From Saksenaea vasiformis B4078 (lineage: Eukaryota; Mucoromycota; Mucoromycetes; Mucorales; Saksenaeaceae), in the NCBI GenBank assembly GCA_000697055.1, contig JNDT01001266.1, positions 1-64,000 on the forward strand: a DNA stretch of 64,000 nt, in the 5' to 3' direction. The translations under genes and the position numbers were made by a program. Shown piece by piece: positions 22,271-34,777 of this stretch. Under the pieces are notes generated by a model, which was not told where the DNA came from, searched no databases, and saw nothing but the letters and a program-made list of their open reading frames with translations. Position 1 is the stretch's first letter. The number at the start of each line of letters is the position of its first letter.

Positions 22271-23234
22271 CGGAAAGTGGAGTAAGTTCAAACAATCTTT
22301 GGATTAGGAAGAAAAAGAAGAAAGAGCAAAAAAGAAACTTGAACTATAAGGAAGGGAATGAATTAGACAATCTATTGCGCAGAGTGTGAAAGTGTGCGTT
22401 AAGTTATGTATAAAAGAGAGCAAGAGAAATGAGAGCAAAAGGGAAGAGGAATAGAGAAAGAGAGAGAGAAAAAGAGAGAGAGAGACAGAGAGAGAGGGAT
22501 GAATTCAGGAGTAAACACAGAAAAAGATCTGACATCCCCATTTCTAGTATAATAGTATATAGAGAAGTGCTGCTCAAAACTAATTATGTATCATGTTTCA
22601 TTTAGACCATTGCTACCATAAACTAGCACGTTTTACTTCCGGCACAGTCTATGATGCATCTGTTACTGTTATCTTGTTCTTTCTTTTTTCATTTCATTTC
22701 ATTTCATTCTTTTTGCTTTTCTTCCTTACATCACCCCTAACTCTCTCTATCAGGTTTTTTAAGATGAGTGAGTGACGTGCGCACTGTTAAGGAGTCAAAA
22801 TAGCTGCAGGATTACTACGCCTAACGACGAGGGAGAACAAAAGGACATGTGGTAAGTCCATTCTCTCTCTCATTGTTTATGAATTGAATGTTTAAAAAAA
22901 GATTTCTGTCTATAACATTTCCTCCTCTTGAACCCCAGGTCATTGCCCTTCTTCACCATGCATTGTTTACTTGTGTAACAGAACGGTCATATGAGATCGA
23001 CACTCCTTCTGTCATGCGACCTGATCTGTTTGTACAACAACAATAAACACACACGTCTGCAAAGTTTATTTATTTTATTTTATGTTGCGTCTATCAAATA
23101 AAGCCGTAGATCACCCGGTTATTCTAAGTAATGCATTATAACCATTCATAGTTTAGTTGTTGAAACATAAAATGTCACTATAATACAAAAATCAACATGT
23201 CAATAAATTAAAATGTCATAGAATGCAAGTCGCC
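22271..23234. other. Intergenic, purine-rich leader side of the Bem3-like gene
   Basis: Bases about 22,430-22,500 form a long GA-rich tract (CT-rich on the coding strand of the Bem3-like gene), as seen before other starts in this window. The remainder is AT-rich and shows no gene. Confidence 0.45.
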
Positions 23235-25360
23235 TTACCAAAGTTGTAACCATGGATCCTCTCGCGTCGTCTGTCCAAGCCAATTTCGGAGCTCAAGGAA
23301 TAACCAAACCTTAATCCAATGGGGTGTGAACGGATGTTGTTTCACATCTCTCATTCCCTCAATAGCCGCATGACCGTGATCTTTTATACTGTATTCACGC
23401 AGTACAGGTAACGCATTCTTGAAGAGATCAAGATCTGGATCGAGCTGGCGTCCAATGCCTTCGAGCAGCATGATACTGACAATGACATTGACAAAATCCC
23501 CCTCCAGTTTGACGTGATGAGCCCGAACCATATTCATCGCCTCGTGTAAAAGATTGCCAATCTTTACCGCACCAAGATGAAATGTATTCTGCTTCAGTCC
23601 CAGAATCAGATTCTGCATGCGGAGCGCAAACACATCGCCTTGAATCACCAGATCTGGCGTACGGCACCGTTCTATCATCAACTCACCCGCTCGATAGCCA
23701 TCAAACTGCGCCACCGATTGAAACAAATCCAAGAAGTTGCGACGGTTGATATCGTTCAGTTCATTGACAAGCCCAGTATCAATAAAGACGAGATGAGGCG
23801 AGTAGCCTTCGTTGTCCAGCGCCTCCAATTCAGTGTGCATTTTTTCCGGATCCCCTCGTGCCGCCAGTATACGTTCCACGGCCCTATCACCGTAGTCTTT
23901 CAGCTCCCGCCCTGCTAGTTTAGACCAAGCTTGTTGCACAGGATGATGGACGGATGGTTTGTGAAATTGGACCATGATATTACCCGGATGAAGATCCGCG
24001 TGAACAAAGTTATAAAAAATCAACATATGCTACACGTATGATTATTATGATTAATTGACCACTAATCCTGATCCTAGTGCAACATTTACCAGAAAAACAT
24101 CCAATCCTGAACAAGCGTCAGACGAGAATGGATAATCATAACGTCACTTACCCAGATTCGCTATCCTGTGACCAAACTTACTACCCAGCCCACCGTTCTG
24201 TCTTGCATAGTTTGACTGGTCCAGAAATACACGCAAAGGAATCCCATTGACATACTCCTCCAATAACATATCTCTCGTTGCAAAATTGGTCAGTGGTTTC
24301 GGAAACCGTACTTTGTCTGAATGGCTAAAATAATCGTTAAAACGCCTCAGGTTTTCTGCTTCCACTCGTAGATCCAGCTGATCACACATCATGTTTCCAA
24401 ACACCATCACCTCTTCCGGAAGTGACAGCCAATGGAATGTGGGCACCGTACCCAATAGAGTAGCAAAGAAGTGCATAATTTTCAGATCGCGGTTGACGAT
24501 CTGACGTGCTTTGGGATGGATCACTTTAATTGCCACCGCCGTGTGGATCTGTTTTGGACCATCTAGTCCCATCACCTGCACGCAATCTGTCGTCACTGTA
24601 TTGTCTTTTACTTCAAAAGCCTCCAGGTCTTGCCAACGTAGGATTTCAGGTCGTAGCTTGGCTTTGTACACCTGTGCAATTGCTCCGACTCCCAAAGGAA
24701 TGGGCTCAAGCTCTGTAAATACTTCGTCTATGCTTCTTCCAAAAGCATCCTCAATAACGCACTTTGTATATGAAAAAGGATGTGGGTCCACTTGGGAATG
24801 AAGCTTCGAAAGACGGACACACAAGGCCAAAGGAAACAGATCCGTACGTGACGCAATCCATTGAGCCAACTAAAAGAGTTGCTCGGCATCAGCCTCCCTT
24901 TTTCTTTTTAGATAGTTTCCCTTACCTTGATAAATGTGGGACCAGCACGTTCCATCTGTGTAGATAAGAAATCGTACCACCATAATGTGCCTACCCGTTC
25001 TCCTTCTCTTTCTGCTCCCACAAGGACGATCGGACTGGATAGGACAACGGGAATAAATAATAGCAGGATATGAGCAAGACGCCGGAGCGTCAGCAAGGGT
25101 TCCAAAACCCAATCATCTAATAATCGGAACAACCGACTTAGCAGTCGTACCACTCGATAAGGTGAACGACGCTCCGCCGCAGCCTCTTTTTCGGAAGGTG
25201 TATCGCCCGCTGCTATCGGCTGCATGGTACGGTGCACTTGGCTATTGCTTAGTTGAGTTGCAGATACAAAACTTAGAGAACACAGAGCAGGTTTTTGCAA
25301 ATGATAGTTGATCATCCCAGTACGGACAAATGGTCGGACAGTGACTGACTGGAATGACAT
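23235..25360 (-). CDS. ADCK2/Cqd1-type ABC1 (UbiB) atypical kinase-like protein, mitochondrial
   Basis: Four exons from the start: 25360-24926, 24869-24152, 24106-24090 (17 bases), 24029-23235; 654 residues, near the length of yeast Cqd1. The N-terminus from MSFQSVTVRPF is basic and suits mitochondrial import; an in-frame ATG at 25552 would add 64 residues. Family features: FIKLAQWIASR (position of the KxGQ motif, here KLAQ), GVGAIAQVYKA, the lysine in AVAIKVIHP, HADLHPGNIMV at residues 400-407 and VFIDTGLV for the metal-binding Asp. Cqd1 and ADCK2 affect coenzyme Q distribution and lipid homeostasis. The 17-base exon supplies Leu-Asp-Val-Phe-Leu between NLG and HMLIF and is needed to keep frame. 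Confidence 0.88.
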
Positions 25361-25552
25361 CTTCTCTGTGTGTATCAATCGGGTCTTCGGGTCTGCTATT
25401 CGGATGCGAAGAGACCGCGCCCGGTAAATCTCGGATTTAAAGGGAGGTGCCCGCATGGCAACACCAGAAAAGAGCTTCTGCATCCTGAATGGAGTCCGCC
25501 GGTCATAAATGGACGAAGAGGGGCGGGGAGCACGTCTTTTTGCTTGAACCAT

Positions 25553-26095
25553 TCTCCCCCCACCCCTCGGGAACTGTTGCTCCGACGGGTACAGTCACGC
25601 CCTCCTCGGTTATACAATGCAATCTCAGCAATCATGCAGGTGCAGCTTTTCATTGATCGCAAAGAAAAAAAAAGAAGAAATGCATTCGTCCATAATGATA
25701 AGATAATAGTGCGTTAGTTTGCGAAAAAAAGCATTTTCCTTTTTTTAACAAATCAATTGCAGAAAGAGGAAGTTGCTATTAAGTTTCTACGGATCAATCC
25801 CGTTCGGTAGGGAACATCTCCACCGAATCAGAATAAACATACACAGACCAATAACCTTTTTGTGATGCTTCGGTAATTCACCAAGGGACATGGATGTCTC
25901 CTTATAGAGGAGGAATGGTTCACCTCCCCTTCCAACGGTACGCTTAAGTCATTCATCTCCCGAAAATCCGGAATGGACAACATTTAACCATTCTCGTACG
26001 GTGTGTTTGTACACGATATAACAAATATCAATGACTTGGCACACTTGTAATAACGATAACCATGTCTTTTACTTGGAAAATAAGGACTCTATTGT
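25553..26095. other. Intergenic, upstream of the ADCK2-like gene
   Basis: No supported gene. It probably holds the promoter of the minus-strand gene and leads into transposon debris. Confidence 0.4.
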
Positions 26096-26480
26096 TTGCT
26101 GTTTTGTCGATCCGAAGTTATCAATAAGGGCACCGTAATCGGACGGTGCCAAGCTTTCTTAACGTTATCCATGGATGAAATGGATAAATATAAGCACATG
26201 GAAGGACACCATTTGGTAATGGATAATGCTCCTATTCATAAGGCTGCGAATATCGCTAGATATATCCAAAGCCATTAACGCTTCCTTGTATCTAGCTTCA
26301 ATGGCGTTCGACTTGGCTGATTTCTTGCAAAAGCGCCAAAAAAGCATCATTGATTGCGAGTAACTTTTTGAAATTTTCCAGACTAATGAGCGATGGCAAA
26401 TCCGCTAGGGTCTGAGGGGAGCGAAGATGGGCTACTTCGAAAAATGCATAGATGCTTTTAGCTGTCAATCGGGACATGTA
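26096..26480 (+). mobile_element. Tc1/mariner-like (DDE_3) transposase relic
   Basis: A short frame (26096-26278) reads MEGHHLVMDNAPIHKAANI, with the conserved DNAPIH that carries the second catalytic Asp of Tc1/IS630-type transposases. Downstream sequence, read with frame breaks, continues into a degenerate C-terminal part. No intact frame, no terminal inverted repeats identified. Confidence 0.6.
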
Positions 26481-26689
26481 GCAAAGTGATATTGAGACCT
26501 AGGACGTAAAGGAAGTGAAAACACTGCGTAGTTAGGTTTCTCTGTTTCATCCATGCAATTGATTTTGGTTTCTGGTTTTACCGTGAATTTGAAAAGCTAG
26601 GTAGCTTCTAGATCGTCGGCGTCAATAGCGCTTTGGTTAAATACTGTCAACTAAAAGGGTATTCATGCATAAATCGTACTTGCTTCCAT

Positions 26690-27156
26690 TGCCTTGATAG
26701 GTTTCAGCTTCACCGGATTAGGACGTATCTGACCGTTTCAGGCGCGATTGCATTGGTCCAACGTAAATAAGTAAGCTTTTCAGGGTCGCTGACCAAATAT
26801 GACAGAATGGGATCGAGGTAAGTGCTCCATAATTTACTTTCGCTGCTTCCTTTGTAGCCTTTTAAAAGTACATTTGGTAACTTCTGAATCCTTTGATCGA
26901 CAAAAATACCGATCAATGAATCATTGTAAATATAATGTATGTAAACCAATTTTTTTACTTACAGATTGGTAATACCATGAACGATACCGTTCGGACTGTA
27001 GTTCAATGTGAAATCAAGAATAGCTTGCTCTATTGTTGTATCTGTACTCGACAAGTTGATGTTCGTAATAGATGTTGCGATGAGCATATAATCCTCTTGC
27101 GGAAAACTCATATTGTCATTGACGACTTCTGCTAGTGAAGTCGGCAAGTATTTCAA
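26690..27156 (-). pseudogene. Orphan repeat-family protein fragment (two exons or a broken frame)
   Basis: Two minus-strand frames, 27156-26959 and 26949-26710, read as one protein interrupted near 26950. The first ends GIVHGITNL at a GTAAGT donor-like site; the second has SKLWSTYLDPILSYLVSD and LRWTNAIAPETV before the frame ends. I do not know a named domain here. From general memory it resembles a hypothetical family repeated in Mucoromycota genomes, but I cannot confirm this. The sequence lacks a normal start-to-stop structure, so I treat it as a remnant. Confidence 0.4.
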
Positions 27157-27782
27157 GGAGTTGAATGAAAAGGTTTTCTTGGCACGCGGGTCAAGACGGC
27201 CTACTCATGGGTATACGACGCTCACAGGTGTCCTGCCCCTTACTGTAACGGATATGGGCAGGAGGAGGGAGCAGGTTGGCTTCAACGAACAGCCAATTGA
27301 CACGCACTGCAGAGCTCTTGAAGCGACACAACGTTCAGTGCTTTATCGTGGTAGTTGAAGGACCTGAATGTGACATTATTTATTTACTTAAATGATGCCA
27401 TCCCAGCTGAGACAGCTCGGAAGAGAACTCATGCAATGCAAAGCTGAACAGCGAACAAAAGTCGTGAGTAATCGTGAACCAGTATTCCAGCAAAGACACA
27501 CGCCCAGATGCGGGATAGATAAAGCCGAAGAAAATAAAGAAAAAAGATTTATGCGTCCGTTGAAGTACTGTACCAACTACCGCTCCATTATCTGTTTCTC
27601 GGTGCAAGATTGGTTTGGCATCAAAGTAACATGATGCTTAGATGACGCAAATGGTTCTTCAACTATTGCTTCCAATAAATCGAAAGACCCCAACAGGGAC
27701 TAGCGTCATTCTCTGCAAAGAGAACTATGTGTGGCTCCCGCTTTTGGAGCATTTGATTTTTATTGAAAAAAAGAAGATACGG
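27157..27782. other. No supported gene
   Basis: Small overlapping frames on both strands only. The right end is the 3' flank of the dioxygenase gene. Confidence 0.35.
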
Positions 27783-29013
<1,231 letters not shown>

Positions 29014-31128
29014 AATAGAAACAAAGTTAAATGTGCGAGGGACTGTGGGAAAATGGTACGATACGCTCAGCCGAAATTCATGCAGGCGCGCTTATAATTT
29101 TCCTCTCCATCTATACAACATTTCCATTCCTTGTACTTTTTCTCCTTCCTCGTATCGAGTTATCTATCACTATCTTTACAAACATAAACGAATGCGTGTG
29201 AATGACAGGGATTTCCTTTGTGTAACTCCTTTCGTGGAGCGAACAACGACCCTAATTTAAGACCAGCTATACCTCACTATATTACAACTCGTACTACTGT
29301 TTATTGAAATACATTTTACACTACTCTAGAATAAATTTTGCATCCAGAAACAACTAATCTTGTCCTGAAAAGAAAACGAAATTACGCTGTTAATATCCCA
29401 ATCATGGCAGAAAGATCATACATTACTTACATGAGGTTGTTCCTCCTACAGAAACAAAATTTATTGGAGTGGCATACAACACATTTCATGGAATGATTTT
29501 GATATCTTTTACCGCTTTTTCCAAATGCTTCCTTTGGGAGATGCTCGGATATATCGTTTTCGTATTCTACCAAGGCCTTGTGCTTGTTGTCGTAGAGATC
29601 GCCTTCTGAATTCAAGTCAGATGCACTGGACTCGTACGGTTACACCGTTTTCAAGGCTGCGTGTTTTCGGTTTTTTTTTTTTTTCAGATAGTTTCCCACT
29701 GGTGCAATTGATAAAGAAGGCGAATAAAATGTACAAAAGGAAAAAAGAAAGAAAAGGAAAAAGAGATGCTTCCACTCAAATATGCTTCGCTTTCCGTTAT
29801 CTGAGATATAAAAGGAATTTATCTTCAACACGCCTTTTCATGAGACAGTAGAATCCTGTTTCTGACACACCATTTGCATGAAATAACAAGAATCCGATCA
29901 CTGATTCATTGTTTGTATGAAATGAAGAATATGGTTACTGACACGAGACATTCTTTGCACAGGACAACGAAACCCTATCTCTGCCTTAGATAATGGGGAA
30001 CTATCAATGGTTCAAACGTAACATGGAAGAGTACGGCACGCATATCATAGCATCCGATGAACGTAAAGATACGTACTTCAAAACGCAGACTTCATCTGGA
30101 AGCAACGCCGAATAATTTCAAATGGACGTAAAGTCATTGGAAAAATCATCTAGTAAAAGGTACGGGTCCGCAAAGCCCATGATCTCCGTACACGCCCATA
30201 TGCCATTCCTTTAACTGCATTGTTATCTTTCACAGATCATTACTCTCATAGTTGGTAGGACATATTCCTATGCTTACGTCCACATGGTTGCCATCTTACC
30301 CTTATCCATTGTTATTAAAAACCCTGATCAGCATTATTTGTGGATAGTTGATGTACGCTATCTCTAAATTGTGCCGTAACTACTTAGATCAATATTGTGC
30401 ACATTCAGAGAATCTTGCCTGGTTAACATACATACGTAGATGACGTACCTGCCTATTGGCCTACTTAAATGGTTGTAATATACGACTTGCAATGGAGATA
30501 TTACATGTTTTCTCTACTGCGGCACTTATCCTAGCGTTTATGTGAATAAGAAATCGCTCACCGTTAAGCTGTTACAAGCATCAGTAATTCTATAGACGTA
30601 CACTGCGACGCTCTCGAAAACCGTTCGAAGATTTCCGCACCACGTTCTCTTGAAGTAGATGCAAAATATAAAACAGCTCAGACTAGTGAATCTATCATGA
30701 TATGCTTCGAGCTCGACGTTCGGCTTATGTGGCAATCAATTGCATTATAGCAGCAGCTCGATTATGTTAAATCGGACCAGTTAACGAAATAGTATTACAT
30801 CACACAATGTACTAAAGCCCCTAACACTTGTAAATCATTATCTAGCTCGAGTATTCCGGTGCATTCTTCGATTACTTCGCTTAGAATAGCATGCTGCGGT
30901 CAGAATATCGCTATCTCTTTCTAGAAGCTTGAAGTCCGATCGACTCGTAGAGAATGTAAGAGCGTCAGCTCGAGCAAGAATGTCGGTTCACTTTTGCCAC
31001 GATCACGCAGAAGAGATGATATCATACATATAATCACCCAAAGATTTGGAGCCTTGTGAAATCCAATTGTCAGATGACTAACCTTTGCAAATCATTATCT
31101 ACATTATCTGCACTATAGGGAAAAGTTG
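29014..31128. other. Gene-poor stretch with decayed repeats
   Basis: A minus-strand frame at 29615-29427 ends in RYQNHSMKCVVCHSNKF, which could be part of a piggyBac-type Cys-rich tail, but nothing else of such a transposase is visible. A diverged tandem repeat lies at 29831-29985. Bases 30,000-31,100 show no gene. Confidence 0.4.
29831..29985. repeat. Diverged tandem repeat, four units of about 39 bases
   Basis: Four consecutive units share a pattern of TTTGCATGA-like start, GAAT in the middle and CTGACAC-like end. Divergence is high; a similar single unit seems present near 38,297-38,333. Confidence 0.35.
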
Positions 31129-31782
31129 CTATCCATCGTTTCCATTCTTGTCCGCATCTTCACGCCAGACTTTCATGCGACGATCTAGCATACGCTCAAC
31201 AGCATGTTGGTTTCCAAATAATTGTGCTTGTTTACGAGCTTGTTCCAATTCAAAACTAGTGCGAAAATGGTGTTTGTCGGCTGCGTTCATCATAGTTGTG
31301 TGGGATGAATTAAAAACTGCAACAGCGAATACACTGAAAGCAACGATGCCGCCAGCCAGTAATGACATAAATGTGGTATTAGTAGTGAATCTTGTGTTTG
31401 TATGGGATGACCATGGCCCTTGGTAGGATGGATCATGCTGAGCCCAATATGCATTGGTGTACGACGCAGGACGGTTGCCTGGTGGCGGTCTCCAAGGGTC
31501 CCCTGTTACTGCAATATCCCAACCATAACCTGTTCGAAGGTAGGTGGCTCGCTTGCCATTGTCACTTAAAAATTCATATGCCTTTGCGACTTCGCGGAAT
31601 TTGTCCAAATCTCCGTTCTTTCCGTCGGGGTGAAGCAGCTTGGCCAATTCATAATACCGCTTCTTAATGGTTGCGTTTGATGCATCTCTGGGTAAAGATA
31701 ATATTTCAAAAGGAGACCGTTTTACGGATGCATAGTATCGTCGAGATGTAGTTAGTGGTGTCCTCGTTACTTGCCTCAGCAT
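31129..31782 (-). CDS. Mitochondrial J-domain protein with one membrane segment
   Basis: A single exon encodes 217 residues. The first 20 are basic and Ser/Thr-rich, resembling a mitochondrial presequence. A J domain runs from about 22 to 85, with HPD at 51-53 (AKLLHPDGKNGD), the tripeptide that stimulates Hsp70 ATPase. Around 137-158 a hydrophobic segment, LLAGGIVAFSVFAVAVF, could anchor it in the inner membrane, and the rest is a charged tail. The layout suggests a small DNAJC-type protein of mitochondria, but I cannot assign an exact orthologue. It is divergent from the ethanolamine kinase gene, with 179 bases between starts. Confidence 0.8.
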   Translation of the reverse strand: MLRQVTRTPLTTSRRYYASVKRSPFEILSLPRDASNATIKKRYYELAKLLHPDGKNGDLDKFREVAKAYEFLSDNGKRATYLRTGYGWDIAVTGDPWRPPPGNRPASYTNAYWAQHDPSYQGPWSSHTNTRFTTNTTFMSLLAGGIVAFSVFAVAVFNSSHTTMMNAADKHHFRTSFELEQARKQAQLFGNQHAVERMLDRRMKVWREDADKNGNDG

Positions 31783-31961
31783 GGAAAAAAAAGGAAAAAA
31801 GATAAAAAGAAGTTAGGGCTTTGACGACAAGGCGGGTTTCGCATCAATTGCATCCCAAAAGTCACATGAACCGAGATCGGGATGGAACTTTTTTTTTTTT
31901 TGGTCTTCAGTGATCATATCCTTTTCTCTCTCTTTTTCCGTCCGTATACCCTGAATCCATC
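31783..31961. promoter_or_regulatory. Shared promoter region of the J-protein and ethanolamine kinase genes
   Basis: Only 179 bases separate two divergent start codons. It contains A- and T-rich tracts, including a T run at about 31,889, and no further gene. Confidence 0.5.
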
Positions 31962-33385
31962 ATGCCTCCCAATGCTGCAACTTTATCAAGGGCATCCGCT
32001 CATGGGCATTTAGATCATGCTGCCGATGCTACCCTTAATCGGTTGATCGACGCCACCCCTTATGTAGACGTCGAGGTACCGCACACGGACCTGTTCGAAG
32101 GCTCTTATAAAGTCGTTTCAGCCATCTTTCCTTCTTGGAAAAGACAGGATATTGAGTTTATTCAGTGTAAAGATGGCATCACCAACCAATGTGAGTTCAT
32201 TTTTCTTTGGTTATCTGTCCTGACGCACAGCCCCTAGTGGTCCGAGTAACCTATACCCCGACCGATTTCTCCGTTCTTGTGCGAGCCTATGGTAAAGGAT
32301 CAGAAATGCTTATCGATCGCAGACAAGAAATTATCGTATGTGTCATGTTATAAGTATGCCAAGAACTAATAGCTTCCTGCATACAGAACATCATCACCTT
32401 ATCATCTCAGCAACTCTGCCCTCCTCTGTACGCCCGTTTCAGGAACGGTTTGATGTACGGGTTCATCAAAGGACGAGTATCATGTGTGGATGATTTGAGT
32501 CAACCAGAAATGGCGCAACGGATCGCTAAGCGTCTGGCCAAGTGGCACAAGGTCCAGCTTCTGCAAGATCAAGAAAATGTAAAATCACAAGGTTCCAAGA
32601 AACAAAAGTTATGGTATACCATGTGGAACTGGCTAGAGCAAGGTAACTTGATAGGAATAAAGAAAATCACAAGCTCATCCAATGACCAGTCCCTGAAAAA
32701 TACCAGGACGAACGAAAGCAACGCATTTTTGAAGCGCGGTTTGACATGAAGAAACTTGCAGAAGAGGTAAAGAATTCGCAGGAAAATTCCATCTGTACTA
32801 ACATAACTCCTGAAGCTTGAGTACTTAACCGAGCGATTGGAACAGTTGCAGTCTCCCATTGTTTTCTCTCATAACGACTTACTGTACGGCAATATCATCT
32901 TCGACGACGAAAAAGGTAAGATTGTAATACAAAGATGGGCACGTGGTGACGGTTGATGGCACATGTTTCATAGACGAGGCATCGTTTATCGATTATGAAT
33001 ATGGCTGTTATGCATTCCGTGGATTCGATATTGGCAACCACTTCAACGAGTTTGCTGGCTTTGAATGCGATTACTCTCGTTACCCAGACAAACAGTTTCA
33101 GTTGCAGTGGTTCGAATGGTATCTGACGGAGAGTAACGATGGAGGTATGTTGAAATGATATAACGGGTATGTCTCACTGAACCTGGTTTGACAGTGAAAC
33201 CGACCAAAGGAGAGTTAGAAAGCATGTATAAGGAGGTGAACGGCTTTTCACTTGCATCACATTTCTATTGGGGATTGTGGGCGATGATTCAGGCAAGGAT
33301 CTCGGACATTGATTTTGATTACATGGAGTACGCCGTCTTACGATTCGATGAATATGAACGACGTAAGAAGCAAGTGTTTAACTAG
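31962..33385 (+). CDS. EKI1: Ethanolamine kinase
   Basis: Seven exons (31962-32190, 32238-32335, 32387-32642, 32690-32766, 32816-32915, 32974-33144, 33195-33385) encode 373 residues. The N-lobe has KDGITNQLVRVTY; the phosphotransferase (Brenner-type) motif HNDLLYGNII is at residues 239-248, followed by FIDYEYGCYAFRGFDIGNHF, the choline/ethanolamine kinase signature. WGLWAMIQA near the end is also typical. Ethanolamine rather than choline kinase is favoured by this arrangement and by the short N-terminus. The enzyme phosphorylates ethanolamine in the Kennedy pathway to phosphatidylethanolamine. All introns are 47-58 bases. A GTA-free acceptor at 32237 (CCCTAG) was chosen over an earlier AG because only it keeps frame. 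Confidence 0.92.
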
Positions 33386-33428
33386 ATAACGCTGTGTGAT
33401 AGCTTGTCCCAGAGAAATAGTGTAATGT

Positions 33429-33463
33429 TTCTTCTTCTTCTTCTTCTTCTTCTTCTTCTTCTT
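33429..33463. repeat. TTC trinucleotide microsatellite
   Basis: About eleven TTC units in the 3' flank of the ethanolamine kinase gene. Confidence 0.8.
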
Positions 33464-34777
33464 GTACTTATTAATGTTGTGATTTGTTTACCTTTTGCTT
33501 TGGGAGAATGAGTCATGTTGCCTTTTTGTAAAGAAATAATCGTTTTCCGCAATCTGAACGGTTAGCTTTTTTTCTTGTTTTCTTGTTTTTTTTATAGTGG
33601 TTCACTGTTGGCAATAAATCAAGGCAACTGTTACTGCTGACATTCCTATGACAGGTTTCATTCATCTATGTCAGCGCTCAAAAGAAGCAACTGTTGCGAC
33701 CAAACATCGTCAGTAGGAGGATACAAAAGCGAAGCCTGAAAGGGAAGCATCTTTAGCTGAAGGCAAGAAACAGAGAAACACACAAGCAACGTAAATGCTA
33801 TCATTTACGCCTGACAACGATTTCTATCACCAGTGGTTCTGTTTGTACATGCAGCGAAACGCGATTTGAATAAAAAACCTGAAGCAGAAAGTAGGAAACA
33901 TGTGGTCTTGCAACAAGTAAGAGGGAATGCTCCTACCAACACCTACGGTACAAGGGGATAATCTGCATGTTGATCAACGTGCGTTATCCTAATACACGAC
34001 CCGTACTCACGAAAGTAACAGAACCGAATTTTAAATAAACACATGTGTGTGTTATACCATAATCAAGGAAAAATGCCATTTGTCATCTTCACACTATTGT
34101 CGACTCATCCATTTAGCGGCACGAGAATCATGATACATGACGGACTGCCTGTCAACAAATTAACTCGATTTTTCAGGTTGTTAGGTCAGTTGGAACTCAT
34201 CAGTTCCATTTGTTGTTAGCTTTCTTTTTTCTTTTTCTTTTTTGGCAAGGCTTTAAATTACTAAACTCTGGGACCGCGAACGAAACTGTCGAACCGCTGT
34301 TATCCACATAAGCGACTGTGAAAAGAGCAGGGTGTATGAGAGGGTAAAATCCGCATAGAAAGTTCAAGGTTTGGCAGTTTAAAGTATGTGCAGTAGCTAT
34401 AGCAATTTGGTATCAGAACAACGTGAGTAGCGTGTTTTGGCATCTTTTGTGCCATAACCGTGTAACATCACGCATGGGGCACAGAAACTGATTCCTCATT
34501 GGTTCATTGTGGGGAAACACATTGGGCTTTGGGTTACGTGATTCGCTCATCAACCACGACAGCTGGGTGTGATTTCACATTTATAGTACAGATGTATAAT
34601 TGTCTCGGTGTTAGATTTTTTGGAATTTTTTTTTTTGTTTTCTTGCCTTTTTTTCGTAAAGCGCACGCTCAAACACTTTGGACATTTCAACTGGAGAGGG
34701 ATAAGGAAGAAACATAAATATAAAGTAACCGTAAAGCTTTTCTATTCTTCATCTGACGTTATCATCCTTTGTAGTCA
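33464..34777. other. Intergenic, no supported gene
   Basis: Only short frames. The last 200 bases, with T-rich and mixed tracts, are probably the Def1 promoter and leader. Confidence 0.45.

Noticed and set aside
25361..25552. Longer N-terminus of the ADCK2-like protein
   Set aside because: Possible but less likely: the start at 25360 gives a better presequence and a length close to yeast Cqd1.
29427..29615. Cys-rich minus-strand frame as a piggyBac transposase end
   Set aside because: Too short and without the rest of the transposase; kept only as a remark in the intergenic entry.
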